This document shows, one piece after another, positions 30,053-37,706 of a DNA stretch of 37,706 nt; the first letter of the stretch is position 1; each line of letters starts with the position of its first letter. The stretch is from NCBI GenBank assembly GCA_945865395.1, contig CAMBDT010000003.1, positions 1 to 37,706 on the forward strand, read 5' to 3'. The notes below the pieces were generated by a model. That model was not told the origin of the DNA. It saw nothing but the letters and a program-made list of their open reading frames with translations, and searched no databases. The DNA comes from Acidimicrobium ferrooxidans DSM 10331. GTDB lineage: Bacteria; Actinomycetota; Acidimicrobiia; Acidimicrobiales; Ilumatobacteraceae. A program made the translations under genes and the position numbers.

Positions 30053-31597
30053 CTATTTTTTGGCGGCGACTCGACGATTGAAATCGCCGATCAGGTCATC
30101 CCAGACTGGCAGATACTTGCGCAAATCACGCCAGAACGACTGCGAGCGGCGCGCTTCAAAAACTTCGAGTGGCGTACCCTGCTGTTCAACCCATGTGTAA
30201 TAGCCAAGATTAAAAATACGCGTGCGATCCCGCTCGGTGCAGTCGATCGTCGCATCCGTGTTGACCGTGGCCAAATGCTCGGCAAAAACTTCGGCGGCGT
30301 CAATCTCGGTGAACGAATCGTTAAATCTGCGACTCAAGGTTTTTACTCGCTCACTCGGATACAAATCAGCGCCGTCAGTGGCGATCGTGATCAACGCATC
30401 GTTCTCACCCAGCCCGAGCAACTTCGCTGTCTTGATCGCTGCAATCACGTTGCAGATCGCCGAAAAACCAAAATGTTTCAGAGTTTCAACAACATCTACT
30501 GGCACACCTTTTCGCTCTGCCAGATAACGACAGCCAGCATCGGTATTAAACATCACGTCAAGTTCGTCAGTTGCTCGATCAGAAACACCGACAACGACAT
30601 CTGTGTTCATCACGTTATGAATCAGCGGTATGTGTTTGTCGCCGATGCCTTGAATGTTGTGTTCACCAAAACCATTCTCAAGCATCGTTGGGCACTCAAG
30701 TGCCTCGACCGCGACGACTTTCGTTCCGTAATCGTCTTTCAGTCTGTCGCCCGCGCCAATCGTGCCCGCCGAACCAGTCGCCGATGTAAACGCCGCCAAT
30801 CGCAACTTGCCACCATTCGATTTGTTGACATGCTCAAATACATTTGCCAGCGCGCGACCCGTCACCTCATAGTGGCCGACATGGTTGCCAAACTCGCAGA
30901 ACTGATTGAAAATAAAATTCTTCGGATCAAGTTCCATTTCGTTGCACGCATCATAAATTTCTTTGACATTGCTCTCGGTGCCAGGCGTGCGAATAACATC
31001 GCTCGGGTCGCTAACCCACTTGTCGAGCCAATCAAATCTTTCTTGCGACATACCGGCAGGCAACACCGCCACACCACGAGAACCCATAATTCGGCTGATG
31101 GCCACACCACCTCGCGCATAATTGCCGGTCGAAGGCCAAACTGCACGATGTCGACTCGGGTCGAACTGCCCTGTGATTATTCGCGGCGCCAAGCACGAAT
31201 ACGCAGCCAGCACTTTGTGTGCAGTAATCATCGGAAACCGATCACCGAACATCACGATGATCGGGCTCTCAACGCCGGTCAAACTACTCGGCAAGACCAC
31301 ATGGTCTGGCACCGACACTCGTTCACCGCGCATGTTGTTATACCAATGCACTCGAAACAAGTTGCGCGCATCAGGTGCGTTCTTATCGACACCCTTCGCA
31401 TAATCGGCATCGATTTTTGATGGGTCTGCGAGTTGCGCAAAAGTCGGCAGCACAACTTTGTTTTTTGCACAAAGCGCAACGCTGTTTTCGAGCGCTTGTG
31501 AGTCAACGATCTTGTCGGCGAGCCCCAACTGTCCTGCCAGTGCCGCCGCATCTAATTGACGCTTTGAGCCTTGATGTGCCGTCGTTATTGAAGCCAA
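30053..31597 (-). CDS. PLP-dependent enzyme, cysteine synthase-like (fold type II)
   Basis: [84 protein letters not shown]. Confidence 0.8.
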   Translation of the reverse strand: MASITTAHQGSKRQLDAAALAGQLGLADKIVDSQALENSVALCAKNKVVLPTFAQLADPSKIDADYAKGVDKNAPDARNLFRVHWYNNMRGERVSVPDHVVLPSSLTGVESPIIVMFGDRFPMITAHKVLAAYSCLAPRIITGQFDPSRHRAVWPSTGNYARGGVAISRIMGSRGVAVLPAGMSQERFDWLDKWVSDPSDVIRTPGTESNVKEIYDACNEMELDPKNFIFNQFCEFGNHVGHYEVTGRALANVFEHVNKSNGGKLRLAAFTSATGSAGTIGAGDRLKDDYGTKVVAVEALECPTMLENGFGEHNIQGIGDKHIPLIHNVMNTDVVVGVSDRATDELDVMFNTDAGCRYLAERKGVPVDVVETLKHFGFSAICNVIAAIKTAKLLGLGENDALITIATDGADLYPSERVKTLSRRFNDSFTEIDAAEVFAEHLATVNTDATIDCTERDRTRIFNLGYYTWVEQQGTPLEVFEARRSQSFWRDLRKYLPVWDDLIGDFNRRVAAKK

Positions 31598-31659
31598 GGT
31601 TTACATTATGTCAAATATTCGATATCAAGCACTACTCTTACGACCCAAGACATACGCAA

Positions 31660-31732
31660 GCCGACGTAGCCCAATGGCAGAGGCACGGCGCTTAGGACGC
31701 CGCCAGTGAGAGTTCGAGTCTCTCCGTCGGCA
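31660..31732 (+). tRNA. tRNA with anticodon UAG (nominally Leu, codon CUA) but class I architecture with a 5-nt variable loop
   Basis: GCCGACG-TA-GCC-CAATGGCAGA-GGC-A-CGGCG-CTTAGGA-CGCCG-CCAGT-GAGAG-TTCGAGT-CTCTC-CGTCGGC-A: perfect 7-bp acceptor, 5-bp anticodon and 5-bp T stems; CCA not encoded. Confidence 0.93.
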
Positions 31733-31736
31733 CTAC

Positions 31737-32765
31737 ATGCAACCTCGCACGACATCTCAACTCGCAACGCCCGCATTGCTCGTCGACCTCGACGCACTGA
31801 ATCGCAACCTGCGAACAATGTCACTACGTCACCCCGGCGCAAAATTGCGACCGCACACGAAAGCACACAAATGCACGCAGATCGCAAATTTGCAGCAAAA
31901 TTACGGACACAAGACGTTTACCTGCGCAACGCCCCGCGAAATAATCGGCATGGCCGCAGCCGGTGTCGGCGAAGATCTGCTTCTGGCCAACGAAGTTGTT
32001 GACCATGACAGACTCAGCGCACTCGCCAAAGTTTCAGAAAATCAGCGCGTGACGATCGCGGTTGATTCTGAATACACAATTCAGGCTGCTAGCCACGCTG
32101 GTCTGCGCGATGTACTTATCGATATCAACGTCGGTTTAAAAAGATGTGGTGTCGCCCCAGAACTTGCGGGCCAACTTGCCGACTTTGCGCGCAAACAAAA
32201 AATGACGGTTCGCGGTGTCATGGGCTACGAAGGTCATCTGATGATGATCGATAGTCATGACAAACGAAAACAGCGTGTCTCCGAGTCGATGCAACTACTC
32301 GCTCGTGCCGCTCAAGATGTTGGCGGCGAAATAATCTCGGCTGGTGGCACCGGCACATTCGATTTGCACGACTCGACTTGCATCAACGAATTGCAAGCCG
32401 GCTCTTATGCATTAATGGATACTCACTATGCCAAACTTAATTTACCGTTCGATCAAAGTTGTTTCGTCTTGGGCACGATTATTTCCAAGTCAGACGGCTG
32501 GCTGGTGATTGATGTCGGTTTGAAATCTCTCGGCATGGACCACGGCAATCCAACTATTGACGGTTACGACGTCATGTTTTGTTCGGACGAGCACACGACA
32601 ATCGTGCCAAACAAAGGCCAGGCCGAAACCAAAGTATCTGTCGGCGACAAACTCCGAGTCATCCCCGCACACATCGACCCAACAATGGCAATGCACGAAA
32701 TGGCATTCCTTGTGCGTGGCGAAGAAGTTATCGACGCGTGGTCGATCGACTTACGCGGTTGGTAA
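31737..32765 (+). CDS. D-threonine aldolase / D-serine dehydratase-like (alanine racemase-fold, DSD1-like)
   Basis: ATPALLVDLDALNRNLRTM...LRPHTKAHKCTQIA...DVLIDINVGLKRCGV...GGTGTFDLHDSTCINELQAGSYALMDTHYAKL...PAHIDPTMAMHEMAFLVRGEEVID. Confidence 0.85.
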   Translation: MQPRTTSQLATPALLVDLDALNRNLRTMSLRHPGAKLRPHTKAHKCTQIANLQQNYGHKTFTCATPREIIGMAAAGVGEDLLLANEVVDHDRLSALAKVSENQRVTIAVDSEYTIQAASHAGLRDVLIDINVGLKRCGVAPELAGQLADFARKQKMTVRGVMGYEGHLMMIDSHDKRKQRVSESMQLLARAAQDVGGEIISAGGTGTFDLHDSTCINELQAGSYALMDTHYAKLNLPFDQSCFVLGTIISKSDGWLVIDVGLKSLGMDHGNPTIDGYDVMFCSDEHTTIVPNKGQAETKVSVGDKLRVIPAHIDPTMAMHEMAFLVRGEEVIDAWSIDLRGW

Positions 32766-33338
32766 TTCGGCGAGCCGACTAGCCAAAAGCCGAAATGCAT
32801 TTCCGCGATGCGAAATCGCGTGCTTTTCGGCAATACTCATTTGTGCGAAAGTTTTTCCAGCACTAGAAGCAGGCACAAACACCGAGTCATAACCAAAACC
32901 GCGCTCGCCGAGTTCGGCGAAGCTAATTGATCCTTCGCAAACTCCTTCACAGATAATTTCTTGACCGCTCGGCATGCGCAACAAAACGATCGTGCGAAAT
33001 CGAGCCACACGATTCGTGACGCCATCAAGAAGACGCAACAATTTTGCCCGATTTTGCGCATCGGTTGCACCAACGCCGGCAAATCGTGCGGTGAACACAC
33101 CAGGTTGACCGTTCAATGCATCAACTTCTAATCCAGTGTCATCGGCAAGCGCGGGCAAACCGGTTGCAAGCGACACAGACATGGCTTTTAGTCGCGCGTT
33201 TCCGACAAGCGTGTCGGCGTCTTCGACAACATCAGCAAGTTCATTCGGTCTTGGCTGCAAGTCAACAACGCCGCAAACGAGCTCTGAGATTTCTGCCACC
33301 TTGTGCGGGTTGGCTGAAGCGCAAACTACGCGCATCAT
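32751..33338 (-). CDS. rdgB: RdgB/HAM1 family non-canonical purine NTP pyrophosphatase
   Basis: VVCASANPHKVAEISEL...LPALADDTGLEVDALNGQPGVFTARFAG...GFGYDSVFVP...EKHAISHRGNAF. Confidence 0.96.
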   Translation of the reverse strand: MMRVVCASANPHKVAEISELVCGVVDLQPRPNELADVVEDADTLVGNARLKAMSVSLATGLPALADDTGLEVDALNGQPGVFTARFAGVGATDAQNRAKLLRLLDGVTNRVARFRTIVLLRMPSGQEIICEGVCEGSISFAELGERGFGYDSVFVPASSAGKTFAQMSIAEKHAISHRGNAFRLLASRLAELPTA

Positions 33339-33351
33339 ACGCGCAACATTT

Positions 33352-34107
33352 TTATTTCAGTCTTGGTTTTGGTGCAACGGCGAGAGTTTGCGTCTGCAAC
33401 GCGAATACTTCGCGCAAACCAGCCGTCGCTAGAGCCAATAATTCACTCAACTGTGATTGGCTAAATGCCGCACCTTCGGCGGTGCCTTGCACTTCAACAA
33501 ACTTTGGCTCACCACCATCACGGCTTTGCAACATCACGACATTCATGTCGACCTCGGCCGAACTATCTTCGACATACGGCAAATCAAGAATTGGCGAGCC
33601 ATTGTGAATGCCAACGCTCACCGCCGCACACAACGAATGCAACGGATGAGTTGCAATCAATCCGTTTTGCATCACTCGGGTCAATGCATCGTGCAACGCG
33701 ATGTATGCGCCGCAAATGCTGGCGGTTCGCGTGCCACCGTCGGCTTGCAAAACATCGCAGTCGACAATCACTTGCCGCTCGCCGAGCAGCGTCATGTCAC
33801 AACACGAACGCAACGACCGACCAATCAGTCGTTGAATCTCAATCGTGCGGCCACCTTGTTTGCCTTTGGCGGCTTCGCGATCGTTGCGGTCAGGTGTCGA
33901 GCCAGGCAACATCGAATATTCAGCGGTGACCCAACCTTTGTTCTTGCCTTTCATCCATCGCGGCACGTCTTCATCAACCGATGCAGTGCACAACACCCGC
34001 GTCTTACCGAACGAGACAAGCACAGAACCAGCCGCCATCTCGGTGAAGTCACGCTCAAACTTAAGTTGACGCAATTCATTTGCTTTTCGTCCGTCTGGTC
34101 GTGTCAC
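33352..34107 (-). CDS. rph: Ribonuclease PH
   Basis: [77 protein letters not shown]. Confidence 0.98.
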   Translation of the reverse strand: MTRPDGRKANELRQLKFERDFTEMAAGSVLVSFGKTRVLCTASVDEDVPRWMKGKNKGWVTAEYSMLPGSTPDRNDREAAKGKQGGRTIEIQRLIGRSLRSCCDMTLLGERQVIVDCDVLQADGGTRTASICGAYIALHDALTRVMQNGLIATHPLHSLCAAVSVGIHNGSPILDLPYVEDSSAEVDMNVVMLQSRDGGEPKFVEVQGTAEGAAFSQSQLSELLALATAGLREVFALQTQTLAVAPKPRLK

Positions 34108-34149
34108 AGTATTTGCTCCGTTTTGTGTCGCATTATTCTTGTTTATAAA

Positions 34150-35043
34150 TCACTTCGGCCATTGTTTCGCTACCGATAACTCTGGCCCCAAGAAACGACG
34201 GCCAAGTTCGGCAAACTGCTGAACATCCCCCGACGAATAAAACTCGTGTGAACCCCGCTCTCGTGACTCAACGCTACGCGCAATTTTGTTTGTCGCCAGC
34301 GCGTCGCGCACCACTAATGCAGTGGCGTCGGCGCTATTAATTAGTTTCACACTAGAACCCATAACTTGGCTAATAACGGCGCTCAAATATGGATAATGCG
34401 TGCACCCCAGCAACAACGCATCGACACCGGCTTTTTGTATTGGCGCGAGCAATTTCTGTGCCAACTCTGTAACGGCTTCGCCAGAAGTTTCATCGCGTTC
34501 TACGAACTCGACAAAACCAGGGCACGCCGTTGCTGTCAATGTAACTTCACTAGTTATCTCACGCGACGCATTCGCAACTGCATTTTCGTATGCCCCAGAA
34601 GCAATCGTGCCCACTGTGCCGATAACTGCGACACGATTATTTTTTGTTTCACGAACCAGTGCTCGTGCTCCCGGCTCAACAACGCCGATTACGGGCACCG
34701 AAAGCGAACTTTGCAATTCACTCAACGCAACCGATGCAGCAGTGTTGCACGCGATGACAATCAACTTGACGTTGAAATCACGCACCAAACTTGTCGCCAA
34801 CTCAATCGCGAAACTTCGCACATCACTCGCAGGCTTTGGCCCATACGGGTAGCGCGCGGTATCACCTATATATACGAGGTTCTCACTTGGCATCAGATCA
34901 ATAACCGCCCGCGCAACAGTCAGACCACCAAAACCAGAATCAAACATGCCAATCGGGCTGTCAACCTGAGCATTCATCTCTGACAACGCTACGCCCTGGC
35001 CAACATCGAAGTCAGCCAACTCGCAATCGCCACAGCGATACAT
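34150..35043 (-). CDS. murI: Glutamate racemase (an alternative start MNAQVDSPIG lies at 34977)
   Basis: SPIGMFDSGFGGLTVARAVIDLMPSENLVYIGDTARYPYG; IVIACNTAASVAL; DALLLGCTHYPYL. Confidence 0.95.
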   Translation of the reverse strand: MYRCGDCELADFDVGQGVALSEMNAQVDSPIGMFDSGFGGLTVARAVIDLMPSENLVYIGDTARYPYGPKPASDVRSFAIELATSLVRDFNVKLIVIACNTAASVALSELQSSLSVPVIGVVEPGARALVRETKNNRVAVIGTVGTIASGAYENAVANASREITSEVTLTATACPGFVEFVERDETSGEAVTELAQKLLAPIQKAGVDALLLGCTHYPYLSAVISQVMGSSVKLINSADATALVVRDALATNKIARSVESRERGSHEFYSSGDVQQFAELGRRFLGPELSVAKQWPK

Positions 35044-35067
35044 CGATTAATGCTTTATAGTCGCTGT

Positions 35068-35898
35068 GTGATTCTCGCTGCCGCCCTCGCACTTGTGGCG
35101 GCAGTCTTGCACGCAACCTGGAACATCGTCGTCAAACAAACAGGCGATCGATTTCTTGCGCTGTGGGCTCAGTTTGTTTTTGCTGGTTCATTCGCGTTAA
35201 TCGCCCTTCTTGGCTGGACAGCAATCGACGGTCGACCAAATATTGCTTGGTGGTGGTCAATTTTTAGTGGCTGCGGACACTTGCCGTATGTGATGTTGCT
35301 TGCCAAGGCATACGACAAAAATGATTTCTCGCTCACATATCCGATTGCTCGTGGTGCTGGTGCGCTCAGCGCCGCCATCTTGGGACTGATCTTTCTCGGC
35401 GACGATCTCTCCGCGCTGAGCATGGCGGGTATCGCCATTGTTATTTTTGGTCTTTGGGTTTTGGTTTCAGGTCAGCCAATCAACAGTATTTTTCCTGCAC
35501 TTGGCGTCGCTGCGACAATCGGCGTCTATTCGGTTGTCGATGCATACGGCGCGCGAAACTCAGATGCCGTCGCTTTCGCGTTAAGCGTTTTCGTCAGCGG
35601 CGCAACCACAATCTCAATTTGGGCACTACTTACACGCGCCAAAGATCTCAGAAAATTTCTCGCTGCCGAATGGAAGCCTGCCGCTTTTGGTGGCACCATG
35701 TCGATTGTCGGCTATTCAATGATCGTCTATGCATTCACCCTCGCGCCAGTTGGCTACGTCGCCACAATGCGCGAATCAAGCGTCGTTATTGCCGCACTTG
35801 CCGGATGGAAATATCTCAAAGAAGACGACCACAAACGCCGGCTCACTTCAGCCTCAGTTGTCGTGCTGGGTCTTATCGTGCTAGTTGCCGGGCGTTAA
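35068..35898 (+). CDS. EamA family (DMT) transporter; GTG start at 35068 preferred over ATG 35050
   Basis: Multi-span hydrophobic protein ILAAALALVAAVLHATWNIVVKQTGDRFLALWAQ...; TATAGT -10-like box 6 nt upstream of the GTG. Confidence 0.82.
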   Translation: MILAAALALVAAVLHATWNIVVKQTGDRFLALWAQFVFAGSFALIALLGWTAIDGRPNIAWWWSIFSGCGHLPYVMLLAKAYDKNDFSLTYPIARGAGALSAAILGLIFLGDDLSALSMAGIAIVIFGLWVLVSGQPINSIFPALGVAATIGVYSVVDAYGARNSDAVAFALSVFVSGATTISIWALLTRAKDLRKFLAAEWKPAAFGGTMSIVGYSMIVYAFTLAPVGYVATMRESSVVIAALAGWKYLKEDDHKRRLTSASVVVLGLIVLVAGR

Positions 35899-36860
35899 AA
35901 GTAAATTATTTTTTCAGCAGCGGCTTCGGCAACATCTAAGTCATCGGTGTAGGCACCGGTCGACAGATATTTCCATCCGCCGTCACAGACAATAAACACG
36001 ATCACCGCTTCTTGTTCACTGTCTGCGCTGATTTCGCTTGCAACTTTCAGCGCGCCAGCCAACGATGCACCCGAAGAAATGCCGGCGAAAATTCCGCACT
36101 CGCGAACAAGTCGTCGTGTGCACTCAATGCTCTCGCGAGGTCGCACAACTCGCTTGCGATCTAAAGTTTCACGACCATGCCACTTGTCGAACACAGGCGG
36201 AATGTAACCGTCGTCTAGATTGCGCAATCCTTCAACACGCTCGCCCAATGGCGGTTCGACTGCAATTATTTTTATCTCACGATTTTTTTCTTTCAAATAA
36301 CGACCGACACCCATCAGCGTGCCAGTCGTACCCAAACCGGCAACAAAATGGGTCACTTCTGGGCAATCCCGCCAAATTTCTGGGCCGGTTGTGTCGTAAT
36401 GCGCAGTTGGGTTCGCTTCGTTTTCGTATTGATGCAAGAAACACCAGTCGGGGTTTTCTTTGGCCATTGCTTCGGCGCGTTTCACCGCGCCGTTCGAACC
36501 CTCGGCACCGGGAGTAACGATAATTTCTGCACCAAAAACTTCGAGCATCTGGCGTCGTTCGATCGAAACGTTGTCGGGCATCAAAATTGTTATCGGATAC
36601 CCCTTGAGTTGCGCAATCGCCGCCAACGCAATGCCCGTGTTTCCGCTTGACGGTTCAATTATCCGCTGACCAGGCGAAAGTTTGCCGTTCTTTTCGGCTT
36701 GCTCGATCATCGACTTGGCGATTCGATCTTTTACCGAACCAAACGGATTTTGACTTTCAAGTTTCGCCAACAACCTCACGCGTGGGTTCGGCGACAAATT
36801 TGAAACATCAACCAACGGCGTGTTGCCGATCAGGTCGAGCACATTTTCGTTAATCACCAT
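35895..36860 (-). CDS. cysM: Cysteine synthase, CysM-like
   Basis: LDLIGNTPLVDVSNL...KLESQNPFGSVKDRIAKSMIEQAE...IIEPSSGNTGIALA...GLGTTGTLMGVGRYLKE...CDGGWKYLSTGAY; adjacent to a Mec-type JAMM protein. Confidence 0.92.
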   Translation of the reverse strand: MVINENVLDLIGNTPLVDVSNLSPNPRVRLLAKLESQNPFGSVKDRIAKSMIEQAEKNGKLSPGQRIIEPSSGNTGIALAAIAQLKGYPITILMPDNVSIERRQMLEVFGAEIIVTPGAEGSNGAVKRAEAMAKENPDWCFLHQYENEANPTAHYDTTGPEIWRDCPEVTHFVAGLGTTGTLMGVGRYLKEKNREIKIIAVEPPLGERVEGLRNLDDGYIPPVFDKWHGRETLDRKRVVRPRESIECTRRLVRECGIFAGISSGASLAGALKVASEISADSEQEAVIVFIVCDGGWKYLSTGAYTDDLDVAEAAAEKIIYF

Positions 36861-36872
36861 GCCCTCAGGATA

Positions 36873-36890
36873 CCTGACCAATATGGTCGG
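36873..36890 (-). promoter_or_regulatory. Candidate operator GACCA-N3-TGGTC just upstream of the cysM ATG
   Basis: GACCAATATGGTC dyad at 36876-36888 in the short cysM leader. Confidence 0.35.
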
Positions 36891-36921
36891 ATTTATCGTG
36901 AACTTGGTAAACGCGCTGTGA

Positions 36922-36949
36922 ATTATGCGATAGTCAACTGGATACTCAA
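36922..36949 (-). promoter_or_regulatory. Candidate cysM promoter, -35 TTGAGT / 16 bp / -10 CATAAT
   Basis: Minus-strand TTGAGT (36944-36949) lies in a repeat unit; CATAAT (36922-36927) follows after 16 bp. Confidence 0.45.
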
Positions 36950-36974
36950 CGCGATAGTCAACGAGATAGTCAAG
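36927..36974. repeat. Four tandem 12-bp repeats (gcgatagtcaac / tggatactcaac / gcgatagtcaac / gagatagtcaag)
   Basis: Exact 12-bp phasing, two of the four units identical; overlaps the JAMM gene stop codon and the cysM upstream region. Confidence 0.93.
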
Positions 36975-37395
36975 CTGAAATGACTTGGCTTTCAGAAATC
37001 TGAGAGTCGATAATCCGATAACTGCGAGTCTTTGGCTCGGCGTCTTTTAATCCAATAATCACATAATGCCAACCTGGGTCTGGGGCTTGAGCCACGTCGG
37101 TCGCGCTCGGGTATGGCTCGGTGTGCGTGTGGCTATGCACGACACCAATGATTGCCAGCCCGCGCGCCTCGGCATCAAGTTCAATTCGCAGATGATCGCG
37201 CGGATCAACCGTATAGATAATTTTGCTCTGCGCAATATTGCGACACGGGTGAAACTCTTGTGCTACATCGCTGCCAAATTCGCCGACCAAAAAACCACAA
37301 CACTCGAGTGGCGTTTCGGCGAGCGCCAACTGCTTGATCTGATCAAGTACTGAACTTGGTATCACGACTTGTGACGATGAATTTTGATTCGACAT
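36970..37395 (-). CDS. mec: Mec-type JAMM/MPN (M67) metallopeptidase
   Basis: LALAETPLECCGFLVGEFG...VDPRDHLRIELDAEARGLAIIGVVHSHTHTEPYPSATDVAQAPDPGWHYVIIGL: JAMM HxH-x7-SxxD motif. Confidence 0.9.
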   Translation of the reverse strand: MSNQNSSSQVVIPSSVLDQIKQLALAETPLECCGFLVGEFGSDVAQEFHPCRNIAQSKIIYTVDPRDHLRIELDAEARGLAIIGVVHSHTHTEPYPSATDVAQAPDPGWHYVIIGLKDAEPKTRSYRIIDSQISESQVISA

Positions 37396-37422
37396 TGGCT
37401 TAAAAGGCTACAGGTACGCTTA

Positions 37423-37706
37423 ATGCACACTATGAAAAAGGACAGTCCAGAGATCATCGCCAGCAATCGCAAGGCGCGACACAACTACACAATCGTTGAT
37501 GTCATTGAGGCTGGCATTGTGCTGCACGGAAGCGAGGTCAAAAGTCTGCGCGAAGGCCAAGTGCAGATCGCCGAGGCCTATGCCCATGTCGTGCGTGGCG
37601 AAATGTGGCTCGAGGGCGTGCATGTCGCCGTCTATCGGTTTAGTCACGGGGTCGGCTCGCACGAACCGATGCGTTCGCGCAAACTGCTGTTGCACCGCGA
37701 GCAGAT
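37423..37706 (+). CDS. smpB: SsrA-binding protein SmpB (partial, runs off the window)
   Basis: Translated by eye: MHTMKKDSPEIIASNRKARHNYTIVDVIEAGIVLHGSEVKSLREGQVQIAEAYAHVVRGEMWLEGVHVAVYRFSHG...; not in the forward ORF track because no stop is present. Confidence 0.95.
   Translation, partial: MHTMKKDSPEIIASNRKARHNYTIVDVIEAGIVLHGSEVKSLREGQVQIAEAYAHVVRGEMWLEGVHVAVYRFSHGVGSHEPMRSRKLLLHREQ

Noticed and set aside
30275-31420. 381-aa plus-strand ORF opposite a PLP-enzyme gene
   Set aside because: Antisense shadow of the well-supported minus-strand enzyme; composition (R/H/C-rich) is typical of non-coding frames and no motif is recognisable.
33457-34179. 240-aa plus-strand ORF opposite rph
   Set aside because: Fully overlaps the RNase PH coding sequence and has no plausible motif.
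35895-35898. Overlapping stop codons (TTAA) of convergent EamA and cysM genes
   Set aside because: Common outcome in compact genomes; not evidence of regulation by itself.
1-37706. Search for CRISPR arrays, toxin-antitoxin or defence operons
   Set aside because: No spaced direct repeats beyond the 12-bp arrays noted, and no ORF with recognisable nuclease, restriction, retron, CBASS or TA signatures; the lone Sir2 motif is a truncated remnant.

Overview
The window looks like a mostly housekeeping stretch of an actinobacterial chromosome. Gene content and leaderless-style starts suggest an Acidimicrobiia-like lineage, but that placement is inference. Main blocks: (i) nitroreductase, acyl-CoA mutase large subunit, RidA, a PDH-E1/transketolase-like protein, a class II aldolase and an EamA transporter; (ii) envelope genes: a SpoIID + SGNH + PG-binding fusion, GlfT2-like galactofuranosyltransferase and UDP-galactopyranose mutase; (iii) moeZ, a sirtuin remnant, then the conserved comM-dprA-xerC-whiG-M23-rpsB-tsf-pyrH-frr-cdsA-dxr-rseP-ispG block on the minus strand; (iv) clpP, two fold-type-II PLP enzymes, a class-I tRNA with anticodon UAG, a DSD1-like enzyme, rdgB, rph, murI, cysM, a Mec-type JAMM protease and partial smpB. 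I found no CRISPR array, prophage, transposon or recognisable defence system. The signals most worth checking are: a 127-bp inverted duplication at the left edge (probably a chimera or assembly fold-back); the short-variable-arm tRNA(UAG) ending 4 nt before the ATG of the next gene; a 4 x 12-bp tandem repeat that overlaps the mec stop and appears to supply the cysM -35 box, with no cysO between the genes; a truncated sirtuin; an unusual three-activity cell-wall fusion protein; and a recurring TANNNT-N6-start-codon architecture.
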